DNA from: Armillaria gallica
Lineage: Eukaryota; Basidiomycota; Agaricomycetes; Agaricales; Physalacriaceae
Direction: 5' to 3'
Assembly (NCBI GenBank): GCA_037576215.1
Contig: JBANDB010000002.1
Coordinates: 7,130,001 to 7,194,000, forward strand
Length of the DNA stretch: 64,000 nucleotides
The translations under genes were made by a program, and so were the position numbers. Below, piece by piece: positions 31,800 to 43,839 of the stretch (its first letter is position 1; each line of letters opens with the position of its first letter). Under the pieces are notes generated by a model that saw only the letters and a program-made list of their open reading frames with translations, did not search any database and was not told the DNA's origin.

Positions 31800-34700
31800 C
31801 AATACCAAGGATTCAGACTCCCCAAGACAGAAATAGAACCATAAATGTAAATTTGAAAAGCAAACTTGAAGATACCATAATAGGCCATGATAGATATCTA
31901 TTTGTAGCTTGACTGATTGTGAATGAGGGCTTAACTGAAGAGCTATACCACCTGGCTATACTCAGATAGTGATAAATGAATGACTTAAACAAAGACATAC
32001 TATCTTTGTGCACTTCAATTGACTCTTGTGCCAGTGCCTAGACTATCCCTCAGATATCAGCACTTGCTTTATACATTGCCACAATGCTTTTGCTAATTGG
32101 TGTCTTGAGGCTGGCATTCAAGCAAACCTACATCATCTGGATTGTATCATAGTCAGTAGCTACATTAGTTACTGATGTAAGTCACTTACAACGTAGGATT
32201 GTTGCACAGTATGATGAAACTCTCAAAAGAAGAAAACCTCCACTTTGCCACCAGAATGATTGCCAGAATTGTAGGATTTCAATACTTTGTTAATGCATTC
32301 AAACAAAAAGGTTCAGAAGCAGTGGAGTGGCCCATAATCATGCATACATGCTGCAGTATGTGTGGCATAGTGATGATTAAGCTTAAGAACACTTGGTCCA
32401 TATAACTGATCTAAAGATCAACAACATTGAAAGGCTTGCATAGAGACCAGAGACTTACAGATATGAGTTTTAAGTCATATTTGCCATAAGAGAACATCAG
32501 CTTCTTCAATATCTTAGTCACAAGTCTTCTGAGCTAGAATCAGTCATAGTGCTGCTGAAAGCTTGAAGAAATTAGCAGGATCATCTGAATGAATATTTGA
32601 TAAGGCTGGATTGGTATTGTTGTCAATATGGAGTTCTCCTGTTCATAAATACTTGAGTGGTGTTTCTTCATTATATTCTTCCTTGGAAGCTCCATCAATC
32701 TCTCCTGCATCCATATGTCAGCCATCCTGTTAGATTTTGGTTTAGGAATATACTGTCAAAAATATTTAGATTACCTCCAGCATAAAGAGTAAATGGCCTA
32801 ACCTGAGCTTTCTCTGTCCATGTTCATTTCTGTATCAAACATGGCCATAGTACTGAAGACACCTGGGCAGCTTGCTTTGCAAGCCTCTGCTGCTACTTTA
32901 TGGATGGTCACAGCAGCTGCTTTTTTGCTTCAATATCCTCTGAGAGCTTGTCTACTTGCTAAGCCAGAATGATGGGAGCAGTGGCCTGATCTGTACAGTA
33001 TTCATTCCAAATTTGGGGAACCTAGAGGTGGTGAGTGCCAGCTGGCAAGCACTATGAAAAGACAGATACATACAATGATAAGACAGACAATGGTAGCAGC
33101 AATTAACCATTGATTGGCAGTCAAAGAACCTCTGGCTGGCTCCTCCATTATGACTGGGAGATGTCCTAAAAAAGCTGGAATGTTCAGCTAAATTGCTAGA
33201 AAGAGGTTAGCATACATTAACTGACAATAATGATAGGCTTGCAACTTATTTGAACAAGAATATCATGGAACCAATGTAGCTTTTTGTTCTTATGCAAAAT
33301 GTTAAGCTGTATCCAAATATTGTAAAAATATGTCTTGATGAAGCCTGAAATCAAAGCATTAACAGAAGTATTGTATAGTGTTAAGCACATACCAAGCAAG
33401 AGATTGTGCATTGGGTTAATGATAATCATAAGACAGACATCAAAATAAGGAAGATGTGTCAGTTCATATCACTGGGTTGCATATGTGGTAACAAACACTT
33501 TCCACTGTGCTTCATTCTGAAAGGCTAAATATCACTTCATCAATGCAATTTGCTCTTCATGTGTTTGAGGTTTACATACTATAATTTGTGAGATTCCAAG
33601 TTTGACATGACACCCAAACAGAAACTCACCATCACTCTGGAATGTGGCTGCAGTTTACTTCTCTGATAACAAGATCCGACACTGATGGCAAAAAAAGGTA
33701 TGACTGTCAGAGCCAAAGCCACTGAGCTTGTGGGCAGCCAGTTTATCACAAATTACACTAATTAGAACAACACAAACACACTGCTCTTCAAGGTACTTTG
33801 CCATACAAACCAAAAAACTATTTTTATAAAGCTGAATGAGCTCATTAACAAACACCCACATAAATTGTTGACTTTGATCACCTATTTGTTTTTTCAAGCC
33901 TGAGGTGATTCCTATAAGAAGTAGATTAGAAGTGCGGTATCTATTGTTATTATCAGTCAAAAGTACAACAATACCCAAAATGCTCAAATGCACTGTATGT
34001 AGCCAGTCAGGTAGGTTGATAACATTGAAGGACATTAGCCCTGAAGAGTGTGATAGGGCAATTAAACTGTGTAAATATGAAAATCTGTACAATATTGAGA
34101 AACACTATGATGGCAGGTATGGTTTCAACCTCACCAGCCAATGCCAAGTGTCAGGCTAATCCATAATTCCATATTTGCTGAGCGCAGAGGATTCTCAAAA
34201 AGAGACAGCCATCTGTATCTTTAAGCTCATGGCATATTACACTATCAAAATTGTCAATGTATTTTCCTGGCTTTTGTGTCTTACCTCTCCATCCCTGGAA
34301 CTGCAAGCATGTCACATAGCTGCTCCTTGATCAACTTCATTAGAAACTGTAGCAATGGTTTGCTCTTCTCAGCTGTTGCAGATGAATGCAAATCATGTCT
34401 CTGAGTCAACTTGAACAGAAGTGACTAACAGCATACACATGCTTAGTCAGGTTTCAAGCTTCCCAGATACACCTTCATACAGTGAGGACAAATCAGAAGG
34501 ACTTGGAATACAGGTTCAATGCCAAGGTAATTAGTGATCAACGATAAGGTACAGTAAGCCTTAGAAGTATTGAATGGAAAAGATGCCAATGTAAAGACAT
34601 TCAAGAACAATATCAGTGTGGCAGCACATGCTAGGAAGGGAAGGTGGAAATGTGTATGCAGCCACAACATGAGAATATATAAGAGATATATGGCTGGATG

Positions 34701-35585
34701 AGAGTGGATAGGGTTGGAGGATGGTGAGCATGCCTCATTTGCAAACTCATCTAATGATTTATAGAAGGGATTGGAGTTGTTTTCTGCATACAGAGGGTCA
34801 TAAAAGAGTGTTTCCAGGGACTCCATCCCAGCTGTCACTGACAGAGGATTAAAAGATGGAGAGGAAGATTCCTCATCCTCATTGCCCTCTCCATCAACAT
34901 TGGGCTCATCCCAGTCATCACTTGTTATCAGGTCATCCAAGGTCATATTCCCAATGCCTGCTCCATGACAACTTGCTCTTGCTTCTCAGCTTCAAGCATC
35001 TCTGAGGTCTGTGGTGACTCTGAAGGAAAGACAACTGAGATGTCCAATTTGGTAACACTTCTCTCCACTGCATTTGGAAGGCTCAGACTAGACTGATAAG
35101 TGTGTTCACAAGTATGTGGGAAAGGGGGTCAGGGCACAAACACTCAAACATAAAATCAAAAGACTGAACTAGAAGGCAGTGTATCAATATGAGAAAGGGA
35201 GAGAAAAAAGAATTAAGAGATGTAACATACATTTTTCCAGGGACTCTTAAATCATTGTTCCCAGTAAGCCATTTTCTTGATGGTCATGCTCAACTGAGAT
35301 GTCAGTGGGCATGGATATTACTTGCGATTTGGCCAAGTATATGCAAAAGCCAGGGCTATCATGCCTGGAATCCTGAACTGGAATATTGGAAACAGAAGCC
35401 AAAGGTATGTGTGAAGCATTATCTGTTACAGTTCATGGCAAAGGAGATCATATAGGGGCATGAGAAACTAATTTTCTATAAGATGCTGCATGCAGATGAG
35501 CCACCTCATAGTTCTTCTTTGTCTGAGGTGGCACCTGTTTCCCTTTGCAAGTTGAGCAAGTGCATGATACAAGCTTGGGTGGCAT
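31800..35585 (-). pseudogene. Tnp2-like (CACTA/EnSpm) transposase, decayed
   Basis: Conserved blocks of mushroom Tnp2 proteins appear in order on the minus strand. The start is ATG 35,585 with MPPKLVSCTCSTCKGKQVPP, a Cys-rich N-terminal motif. LYILMLWLHTHFHLPFLACA follows at about 34,650-34,700. SVICDKLAAHKLSGFGSDSH and CHQC lie at about 33,680-33,760. INPMHNLLLGMCL is near 33,400, and GSLTANQWLIAATI near 33,110. YGPLHCF-[stop]-TFLFE and GGKVEVFFF-[stop]-EFHH lie at about 32,200-32,340. Both of these last stops are TGA where Trp and Arg are expected. There are many other stops and frame changes. The exact 3' end and the CACTA termini were not found. Confidence 0.75.
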
Positions 35586-37739
35586 AGTAGAGAGAAACAA
35601 AGCAAACAAAAGAGGTTTGTTGAATGAATTTCATTGTTGGAATGAGGCGAAACAAGCTGTGACATGTCAGAAACAGGACAGATGTATAGCTTGTTCACAT
35701 GCCTGTCTCAAAAAGGTAGACTTTTCACTGGTGGTATTAAAATATTTATCACTCTCTTAGAAATAACAAAAGTACTGAACAAGTAGTGAAGTGGCTACTA
35801 TTGTACTCTCATAATTATGGAAAACCCTCAATGCCTACAGTGCTCACTTCTAATTGCCTTGAATAGGTGATCTATCTTCTACAGCACCATGTAAACACAG
35901 GAAATATCCAATGCCCATGAAATGGTGAGCATGAGTATGAGAATTGGTTGCAATGGTATGATGACAGGAAAAAGTCTCAAATATAATAGTGACAAGGCTG
36001 GTTACAGGCACTCATGAAACTGAGCATGGCCTAGCATGAACACACTAAAATCTACACTCAATCCCACTAAACACACACACACAATCTCCTTAAGTGTGGA
36101 GGGGAGCAAAGGATTTATTTCCAATTGCACGCTGACAATATCTCAATCTATCTTAGCAAGCTCACTAGAATGATACACATAACAATGTATTTTTCTCAAG
36201 CCATTCTCAAATTCTCAAATTTCTCAAAGCTTTTACAAGAGAGCACAGTGAACCACACAACCCTTAAGGCAAAGGATATTTCTATAGCCGAAACACATGG
36301 ATTCGCAGATCTACAAAATGACCAAGTCTGGTCAGTGAGCTCACTAAGTATGACTCACCGCTAGATCTAACCTGCATGTGATGCTGCCTGTCTCTTAGTC
36401 GCTAAATCTGACACCCAAACTTATCATAATTAGAGGCCCTCAGCACTCCCAATCAAGTCACAAATACTCTCAAAACTGTCCCCACAAGTCCTCACACACA
36501 ATGTGCTTACCCTAACAACAGTGTCACAAAATCCAACTGCGCACACCTGTCACACTTCGTGCAACTGCTAGAACAGCTCAGTCTGGCTGATTCTCTTGCA
36601 AACAACTCAAGACCTACACAGAGGCCAGCATAACACAATCTCTCTTCTACACTGACTTAGAAAAGGAACAGAGCTCTCTCTCAGATGTAATTCAGCAAAC
36701 TCTCAAGATGGGTGCAATGTCACTGCCTCTGAATCTCTTTCTTATCTCAAGTAAACTGAAGTTTCTATCCAGAATGTTTCTCTCATTCTATTTCTCTGTG
36801 AGCTCACTAAACTCATGTTCTAGCTGAGACTCAAAGGTACTAACTCTTACATGTCACAACAAGTCCAGATCCAAACTGAAACTTTATTACTATATATGGG
36901 AGGTAGGTAGCTTGCTTTACTATGTGAAATTCTACCTACTTATACTATGAGAGATTGATTATTACAAATGGTTATTTAGTAAGTTAAATTCTTTGTCAGC
37001 TGATAATCCTTCGTCTGAACTGGTACAACATTCTTGGCAGAGTGCTGCTTGGTCCTCCTTTTAGTATCCTCAAAGAGCTAAGCGATGTTGACATTGCTCG
37101 CTCTAGCAGCAGAGTAGCTCACTGACTTGTACTCAATAGCTGCATAATCCTCAATCACCAATCATGCTTCATATTTGGCTTTTGGGTCTGCTCCGAAGGT
37201 GACAGCATCATATTCTAAACTTGGTAACCAAGGAATGCTTCAGATTTTAAGCCTGCTCGCTATTCCTATCAGCTGAAGCCTGTTTCTAGGCCATGCCTGG
37301 GGTTCTTTTGATTACCCCCACATGTGATATTGTTTCTCTGGATCTCCAGGGACTACACATCATAGATTACAGATGCATAGCTATCTAAATTAGTCTCAGC
37401 CTGCATACAAGTGCATCCCACTGAAGGTTGACTTTTCTAGTGCAGACAGATGATTGAGCGAGTGGGCTCACTCTTCAGCCTTATTACCATGCATGCCTGT
37501 AAGGTACTGTGCAGTGACGAAGTCCTTATGTTTTGATTCCATTGCTTCTTTTTCTATCATAGAGCTTTTCAATCTCGGTGACCTTGTTTCTTCATGTGCC
37601 ACTTGCACTGTCAGTCTGCTCTCTAGGCTTCTCCTTTGCTAATGTGTAAGGTATGTAAATTCACAAAATTACACCCTTAGACACACTGTGGGCATGACAC
37701 CGTGTACCAAGGATATCAATAAGATGAGCCTATATTGAT
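35586..37739. other. CpG-poor region, mostly unassigned
   Basis: Pyrimidine-rich on the plus strand around 36,050-36,860, with a short CA run at 36,070. The only coding-like patch is on the minus strand at about 36,985-37,230. It reads TFGADPKAKYEA-[stop]-LVIEDYAAIEYKSVSYSA and then RTKQHSAKNVVPVQTKDYQL, with two stops. Its family is unknown. No intact gene is visible. Confidence 0.4.
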
Positions 37740-39860
37740 ATTTTTAGATTGACCATATTTGAAGTTATTAACAGACTCACCTGGTGCAAAGTGCTAGAAA
37801 TTACTGCTGCCAACACCTATCCTGTGTGCATGCGATGGCCTAAACCCATTCTGGATCTAGGTCAACAGTCATTAATGCACCGCCATCCCTCCCAATTCTC
37901 GATGAAAGTGTTTTTGCCTATCGTTGTGCAAGTCCAAGTCTTGAATGCAGAAGAGCAGATGGGAATGGAGCACAGTGATGTCCCTAGCAAGGTGACCTTG
38001 AAATCATAGATGTGGGCATGTACTGTCTGGGTGGTGAGAGAGACAATATTAGAAATGAGAAGAGAAATCCCAACCAACTCACCACACATAACCGTATCCA
38101 ATGGCCTTCAATGACTACCAAATCCTGGAGTCCTGGAATACTACCCAACAATGTTTCACCTTGTGAAAAGAGAGAATAGGTGATATACCTTGGAAATAGA
38201 CTGCATAAAAGGGCTGTGATGGTGATAGTCATTTGCCCAGTGAGGGAATTCCAGCGTTAATCCTGTTTGATTACTCCCCAGGCCAATTCAAGACTCTCTG
38301 AAGCATGTTGGGCCCTAGCAATGGACAGCCCTTGCTAGTTGAGTGAGGCAACAAAGAAGGTTGTGGAGGTGATGAGATGATGAGCTGGTTTCTGTTGAGG
38401 GTAAATCCAACTAATCAGTGGCCATGCCCTCTGATAGCCCTGCACTCATCATGTCTGGCATCAAACCAGGTATCATCTCCTCTTCAAGAGTGTGGGTGGT
38501 ACTAGTGAAACCAGGTCAATGGTGATAATATCAAATTCTCTGTCCTTAGAATCAGAAACTGACAATAGTTTTGTAAATGCATGGGCTCAAGGGCAACAGC
38601 AAAACTAATATCCTTGCTTGGCCTGTCTTCATCTCGGAACCCCTTGTTCTCTTTGTTCCACTCTTTTCCACTGGTAAGACTTCCTTCCCTTCCTTTCCAT
38701 GAGTGCATGGCCCATTATACTATCACATGCATAAGTCATGAATGCTCTCACCAAGGTGCCAACAGCTTTGAAATGGTTTCATAGTATTTGTAGTGGATGT
38801 GATTCTATTACTAGATGAAATATTGTAGGCCTTAGTTGTAAAAGTACTAAAAGAGACCCACAGTCAAAGCATGTTTCCTCTGTGGTCAGCATGGCTTTCA
38901 AATATGGTGTGAGCCCAGCAATAGAAGAGAAAGCTGGAGATGGATAAGCACCAACATGAGCCAATAAAAACTGCTATGCACATCAACACATCCTTCATAT
39001 AACTAAACATCGGCAAGTGACCTTGATAGTGAATAAGAGAGTCAGATGTGTTACAAGGCTCACTGTTACTGCAAGTAAGAATGAGACTGGTAATGTCATG
39101 ATTTGGTTTGTTGGAGGAAAACTGACAAGGTCAGACAGAAACAGGTGACATCAATGTGTCAAAGTAACCAGGGTCAAGCCAAGCAATGCATTAAAATAAC
39201 TAAACAAACAACCTGATATCAGTCTGATGGCCATCACATTTGCTTCTCACTCAGACTATCATCTCTCCACAATAGCACCAAGAACTCTAGCCTCTGCTCA
39301 CTTTCATTTAAAATGAAGTGAAGTCTCCCTTCACCACCATGCTCATATTTTGTATCTCCCTTTTTTCATCTAGCAACATCGTTCAAGGCTCTTCAAGACC
39401 CTCATGCTGCAGGGTGATTTCAAAGCATTCTATGGGTAAAAGTCCACAATGATTTTAAATGATAATTAACCTTTATTCTCACCAGATTTTTGATTACCCC
39501 AAAGCTTAGGCAATGTGGACTCCAACAGTAGTACAGTATTTTGATTTTTTTCTCCAGTGAGCAAATCTCTACTGATAAGAAGAACATCAATGTTGGCACA
39601 GACTAGGCATGGAATGTGGCTGATGGCCATTTTAACCTCTCTTGACAATTGGATTCAAGTCAACCAATCCAAGAGCATTATGGGCTGAAACAGTGTGCTG
39701 CTATTCAGGAAGTGGCATGTCTATGTTGTGGAGGGAAGGGTTTGTTTGTCACACTCCCATCATTGTCTATCACACTCAACAATAATGGGAGTCTGCCATT
39801 CTTGTTGAGGGCAGCATGCATAGCTGCTGAAGGGACTTGACTTGATGTGATGCTGGGGGG
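37740..39860. repeat. CpG-decayed copy of host repeat blocks Z and X
   Basis: It aligns by eye with 58,660-60,080 and then with the X block (49,190-49,560; 61,900-62,230). CG in the other copies is often TG or CA here. For example, the AGGCCTTAGTCGCAAAAGT-type stretch reads TTAGTTGTAAAAGT near 38,830, and the CGCCATTCGGAAAGTGGC stretch reads TGCTATTCAGGAAGTGGC near 39,700. The minus-strand gene fragments it contains (37,862-38,101) are broken. Confidence 0.75.
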
Positions 39861-42681
39861 TAGTGTTGCCATAGCTTGACTTGACTTGACTCAGCTTGAC
39901 TTTGGATGACTTGGCTTCCAGATGGCTCTGGAGTCAGAGTAAATCTTTGACTTCAGCTTGGCTTCAAGCCACTGACTTTTGCTGAGTCATTGACTCCATA
40001 CCCGAATAGAAAGGTGAAAGAGGAGAACTAATAATAGATGGTGTATGTACTAGAGAAGTTTAAAAAGTCTGCAATGGTAGATATATGGCATAGCCATTAA
40101 CTTGAAGAACTTTCAGTAACATGCAGATAACAGAGACTTGATGTTTGCTAACCTGAGAAGGAAGCACAGCAAAAATGTGGGCAAAAGGCAGAAATTTAAG
40201 TTGTCATTTCCCATGCTTTCCAATGCCCTGCCACCAGTCAATAATTAAACAAAAGAGAGAATCTAAGATTTTCTTCCTCCAATATACACTTAAAATAATC
40301 AGCATGATTAAATTACAAGTCCGAGGTAATGAGGATTGTCTTTTTCTGAGTGATCTTGTGGGTAGGACCTTGAGCATTCTTAAGTTATACCTTAGGATTC
40401 AACAGTGACAAACATTGTCCCTTAATGGCAACAGCTCAACTTCCACCTTTGACATTCATATCAACCTTTACCATGCTGAATTGTTCCAATATGAGCTGAA
40501 TAGTACACAAAAGGCATGTTTTCTTTATTCTACTACTAGTACTTTTTATGTTCCTTCCATAGATACTTAATCTGCACACTCAATCACTGTAGTCTAACTA
40601 AGTGAGCAGTGATGTGGCTGTGCAACTTCTTGTCTCTCTTTGACCACTACTGTACTATTACGACCATATCTTCACGGGTTATTTTTTCGTGTTATGCACT
40701 TCACAGAACCACATCTTCATTATGATGTCATATACCTTAATAGGCAGTCCGGTGTGAGCCGGACCGAAAAAAATCACTATATTGAGTAATTTGAGGCACC
40801 AAAAGAGCCTGTTACGTGTTATGATGTTCACAGATCTTCATATTACGAGGCCATGTTACGCGTTATGTGAATATCCAGTCGTAATAGTACAGTATCTCAC
40901 CTCACCTCTATGCTTATACAGCATGTAAATTATGCTCTCTCTGAACACAAAAGGTATGGTTTATTTATTATATAACTTCTAATTGCTTTTTAGCTTCTTT
41001 CCACACATCTGGCAGTCCCAAGAGCCCTGGATTGCACATATCCTGCCCCCACCCCCCATGTAAGCTGTCGGTGGAGACAGCACTGTGATTTATCCATTCA
41101 TGAAGACAGCGACAACACCAGTACACTCCACAATGACAATGACTCACACCGACTGCTGCCATGGCCACAAATTCGACTCCCATCCCCATCCCCATCGACC
41201 CAGTACCCTCAGCATTGACATCAGTGCCTATTGCCACCATACACAACTTCCACACACTACAAGAGTGTATGCTGCATGCAGGGATTCAACATCAGCCATC
41301 ATCTCAGTATGGGAAGGGCTATCAAAGACGCATATAGCCACAATAACAATGACCAATGAGACAACAGCAACAATGATGACATTGGCAGGGGTGGTTATAC
41401 TCCATTGCAGTGCTATGAGGCAAGCTAGGGGAGGGATGTTGGGGAAGGAGAGCTTGGAGGGAATATGCTGAAGAGCAGGAGACATTAAGAAGGATGCTGG
41501 GATGAAGATCAGGATGCCAGCGGTGCACAACGATGATGACAGACACGCCCTTCTGAGATTCAATGTACAACTTGAGGGTGCAATGACTGTGCCTAAAACA
41601 ATGATCCTATGACCATTACCCTGCCCACCACCACCCGCCTCGCTGAATGTCAACATTGGCATCCCTTGCACCATGGATCTCCCCCAGCCTCCTCATACTG
41701 GAGAATTCCCCATTATTTGGGTGGGGGATTATGTACCCGCTGTGTGCAAGGACCTACAATATCCTAGTCATTGTGGATCGCTACCCTATTCCAATCTTCA
41801 CCCCTTCTGCTCCATTTCCATCTCTACAGCCTAGTACCAGGGCCTCACCACCCCTGTTTTTAACATTGGGGAATCCAGTGGTGTGGTCTGTTTCTCTCTC
41901 CAACCTCTCCATTGCCATGAAAGCAGCACCGATGCCTCCCCACTTGTTTTCCCCATCCCACCGGTGTTGTGATCACCATAACAACCCACAGACCATTTGT
42001 TTGGACATATAGTATGGCCACCCCCTTGGTGAGCACCCCACCATGCCCTCCCATGATGCCTGTGCATGTATTGTTCACTATAAGATGTGTATATATTTTT
42101 ATTTCTGAAATAGTATATGTCTGCCTATAAATATACTATAATTTCTATTCATGAAATGTGTGAGTAGTTTAGTTGTTATCTGCATTGCTTAGTCCCAATT
42201 AATCCTAGGATGTGGATGTGTATGTGAGGTTTTGAACCCTATTTTTTTTTTTTTCAATACCAAGAAATCGGGTTAAAACTTTACAGCTTGCTTAATGCCA
42301 GTCTAATTGCAGTAAGAGCAGAATGCAGAGTGCACTGGTATGCCATGCTAATTCACTCAAAAGACCAGAATCCTTGTGAGTATTGGTTTTGTTCAAAGGA
42401 TCGACCTGTACATAGGTTCCAGACTCATATCTGCCATGCTCGCAGCAGCCCTCTTGGCTAAGTCTTCTCATAAATACCTTTCTGAGTCCAATAGGGCAGG
42501 GTAGAGATAGGTGTTCCAAAAATGGATGGAGTCATTGACTTCAGCTGGCTTGAAGCCATCAAAGTCAAGTCGGAGCTGAGTCAAGCCATTTGAGGCCAAA
42601 GTCATTTTGATGACTCGGTTCAGTCCAACTTCGACTCCACTTGACTTCTCAGCGACTCGAAGCCAAGTCATGGCAACACTA
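39861..42681. mobile_element. hAT-like DNA transposon, 2.8 kb, non-autonomous or decayed
   Basis: Ends are TAGTGTTGCCA ... TGGCAACACTA, with an exact 8-bp target duplication CTGGGGGG at 39,853-39,860 and 42,682-42,689. Subterminal arrays of a CTTGACTT-like motif lie inside both ends (39,875-39,990; 42,530-42,670). No hAT transposase domain was recognised in the interior. The open frames around 41,085-41,674 are low-complexity and unconvincing. The element interrupts a host repeat copy. Confidence 0.8.
40650..40892. mobile_element. Small MITE (243 bp) with CTGTACTATTACGAC ends, TA-flanked
   Basis: 15-bp perfect terminal inverted repeats with TA at 40,648-40,649 and 40,893-40,894. It is nested inside the hAT-like element. 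It keeps many CpG (TTACGCGTTATG, TCCGGTGTGAGCCGGACCG), unlike its surroundings, so it arrived late. Confidence 0.8.
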
Positions 42682-43252
42682 CTGGGGGGAGATGACACAG
42701 GAAGGGCGATGGTAGGTGCCTTCTGTTCATGACCCGCATAGCCCGATCTCACTCTCGATTGAAGAATGTGCTCGAGTTTGGCACTATGCACTGAAAGTAA
42801 ACTAAGGCAAAGACTATGGATTCATGCCTGGATGGTGGTGTAAGTTTTCTCTCCCAAAATTCTGTGACTCTGGCTAAATATCATCCATCAGTACAGCATT
42901 GCTACCAGGTACTGTCTGCAAAGCCCCATCCGCACTATCTGACGACCGGCGATAAACACAGCTTGGTGGCAACTATTTTGGGGTGGTCAAAATAGAATCA
43001 AAATCCAAGATCCCGATTTTGGGCAAGGCAAAATTGTTTGATATTTCCTTTTTAGGGAATCCCCCGGATTTTGACTGAGGCAAAATCCGACATTTTGTAC
43101 TTTGATTCTATTTTGACTCACCCAAAATAGTCGCCGCCCAGCTGTGAAACGCGCCGACTCTAACCTCACCCTCCCTGTTCGACCAAATTACCTTCTCACA
43201 TCTTGGCGTGGAGTTTCAAAACCTATAACATCCGCTCTACATCACGACGGGA
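42682..43252. repeat. Host repeat (end of block X, start of block Y), continued
   Basis: It continues the repeat interrupted by the hAT-like element. GATGGTAGGTGCCTTCTGTTC matches 49,790-49,810 and 62,475-62,495. TATGGATTCATGCCTGGATGG matches the ATTCATGTTTGGATGG stretch at 49,923-49,940. CpG is again common from here on. A small hairpin element lies inside it (42,957-43,146). Confidence 0.65.
42957..43146. mobile_element. Hairpin MITE-like insertion of about 190 bp
   Basis: CACAGCT-GG-GGC-ACTATTTTGG at the left end is mirrored at the right end, and the inverted similarity continues through TCAAAATAGAATCAAA. The paralogous segment near 49,975-50,000 lacks this insert. No clean target duplication was found, so the borders are approximate. 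Confidence 0.5.
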
Positions 43253-43641
43253 CAAGGGGGTGGTGGAAATAAAATCCCGGGCAGGGGAGGGGGGGAGGGG
43301 GGAGGGGTCCTGACCTTAAACGTGATACCGAATTACCTTACATAGCACTAAGATATGGCCTAATGAGGCATGTAGAGATGGTTCCATCTGAATAGGATTT
43401 ATTGTGAGCTTGTTAAAGCATCCAAAACATTTTATATTACTTTTTCGTGTTATAGTGAGTCACGGCAACCCGGCCAGCAACTTTGAGCCACCATATTGCG
43501 CTGACATAGCATTACTAAGCCATCCATATATGGTCATATTACTACCGTATATGGCAGGAGGGGGAGGGAGGGGGGGGTCGACCTGACCTTAAACGCGAAA
43601 ATGTACGTCATGTGCGCAATTTTATTTCCGCCACCCCCTTG
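43253..43641. mobile_element. hAT-type MITE, 389 bp
   Basis: Ends CAAGGGGGTGG(T/C)GGAAATAAA are inverted repeats. An exact 8-bp duplication, CGACGGGA, flanks it at 43,245-43,252 and 43,642-43,649. Related copies without the insert read straight through (CATCACG(A/G)CGGGAAACTGCC near 492 and 63,416). G-rich tracts lie inside both ends. Confidence 0.85.
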
Positions 43642-43830
43642 CGACGGGAAACTGCCTACCGATCTCAAGTTCATCATATGCATGCGCATGTCACCTCGTG
43701 GACATATTGGTTATCTAAAGGCAATTTTTGCGAGCAAAGACCGTCCACGTCGGCAGCTGAGAATGCGCCGCTCCATCCTTACGACTGGTAAAGATACCGG
43801 AGGGACAGCCTAATGGTCCGCGTAGTAGGA
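43642..43830 (+). repeat. Block Y fragment
   Basis: ACTGCCTACCGATCTCAAGTTCATCATATGC and the following bases match the Y copies at about 500-560, 57,455-57,520 and 63,420-63,475. The fragment is truncated after about 190 bp. Confidence 0.65.
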
Positions 43831-43839
43831 AGCCAATTC

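Noticed and set aside
41085..42078. Cluster of open frames in the hAT-like element
   Set aside because: They overlap on both strands, are rich in simple residues and show no hAT dimerisation or DDE motifs.
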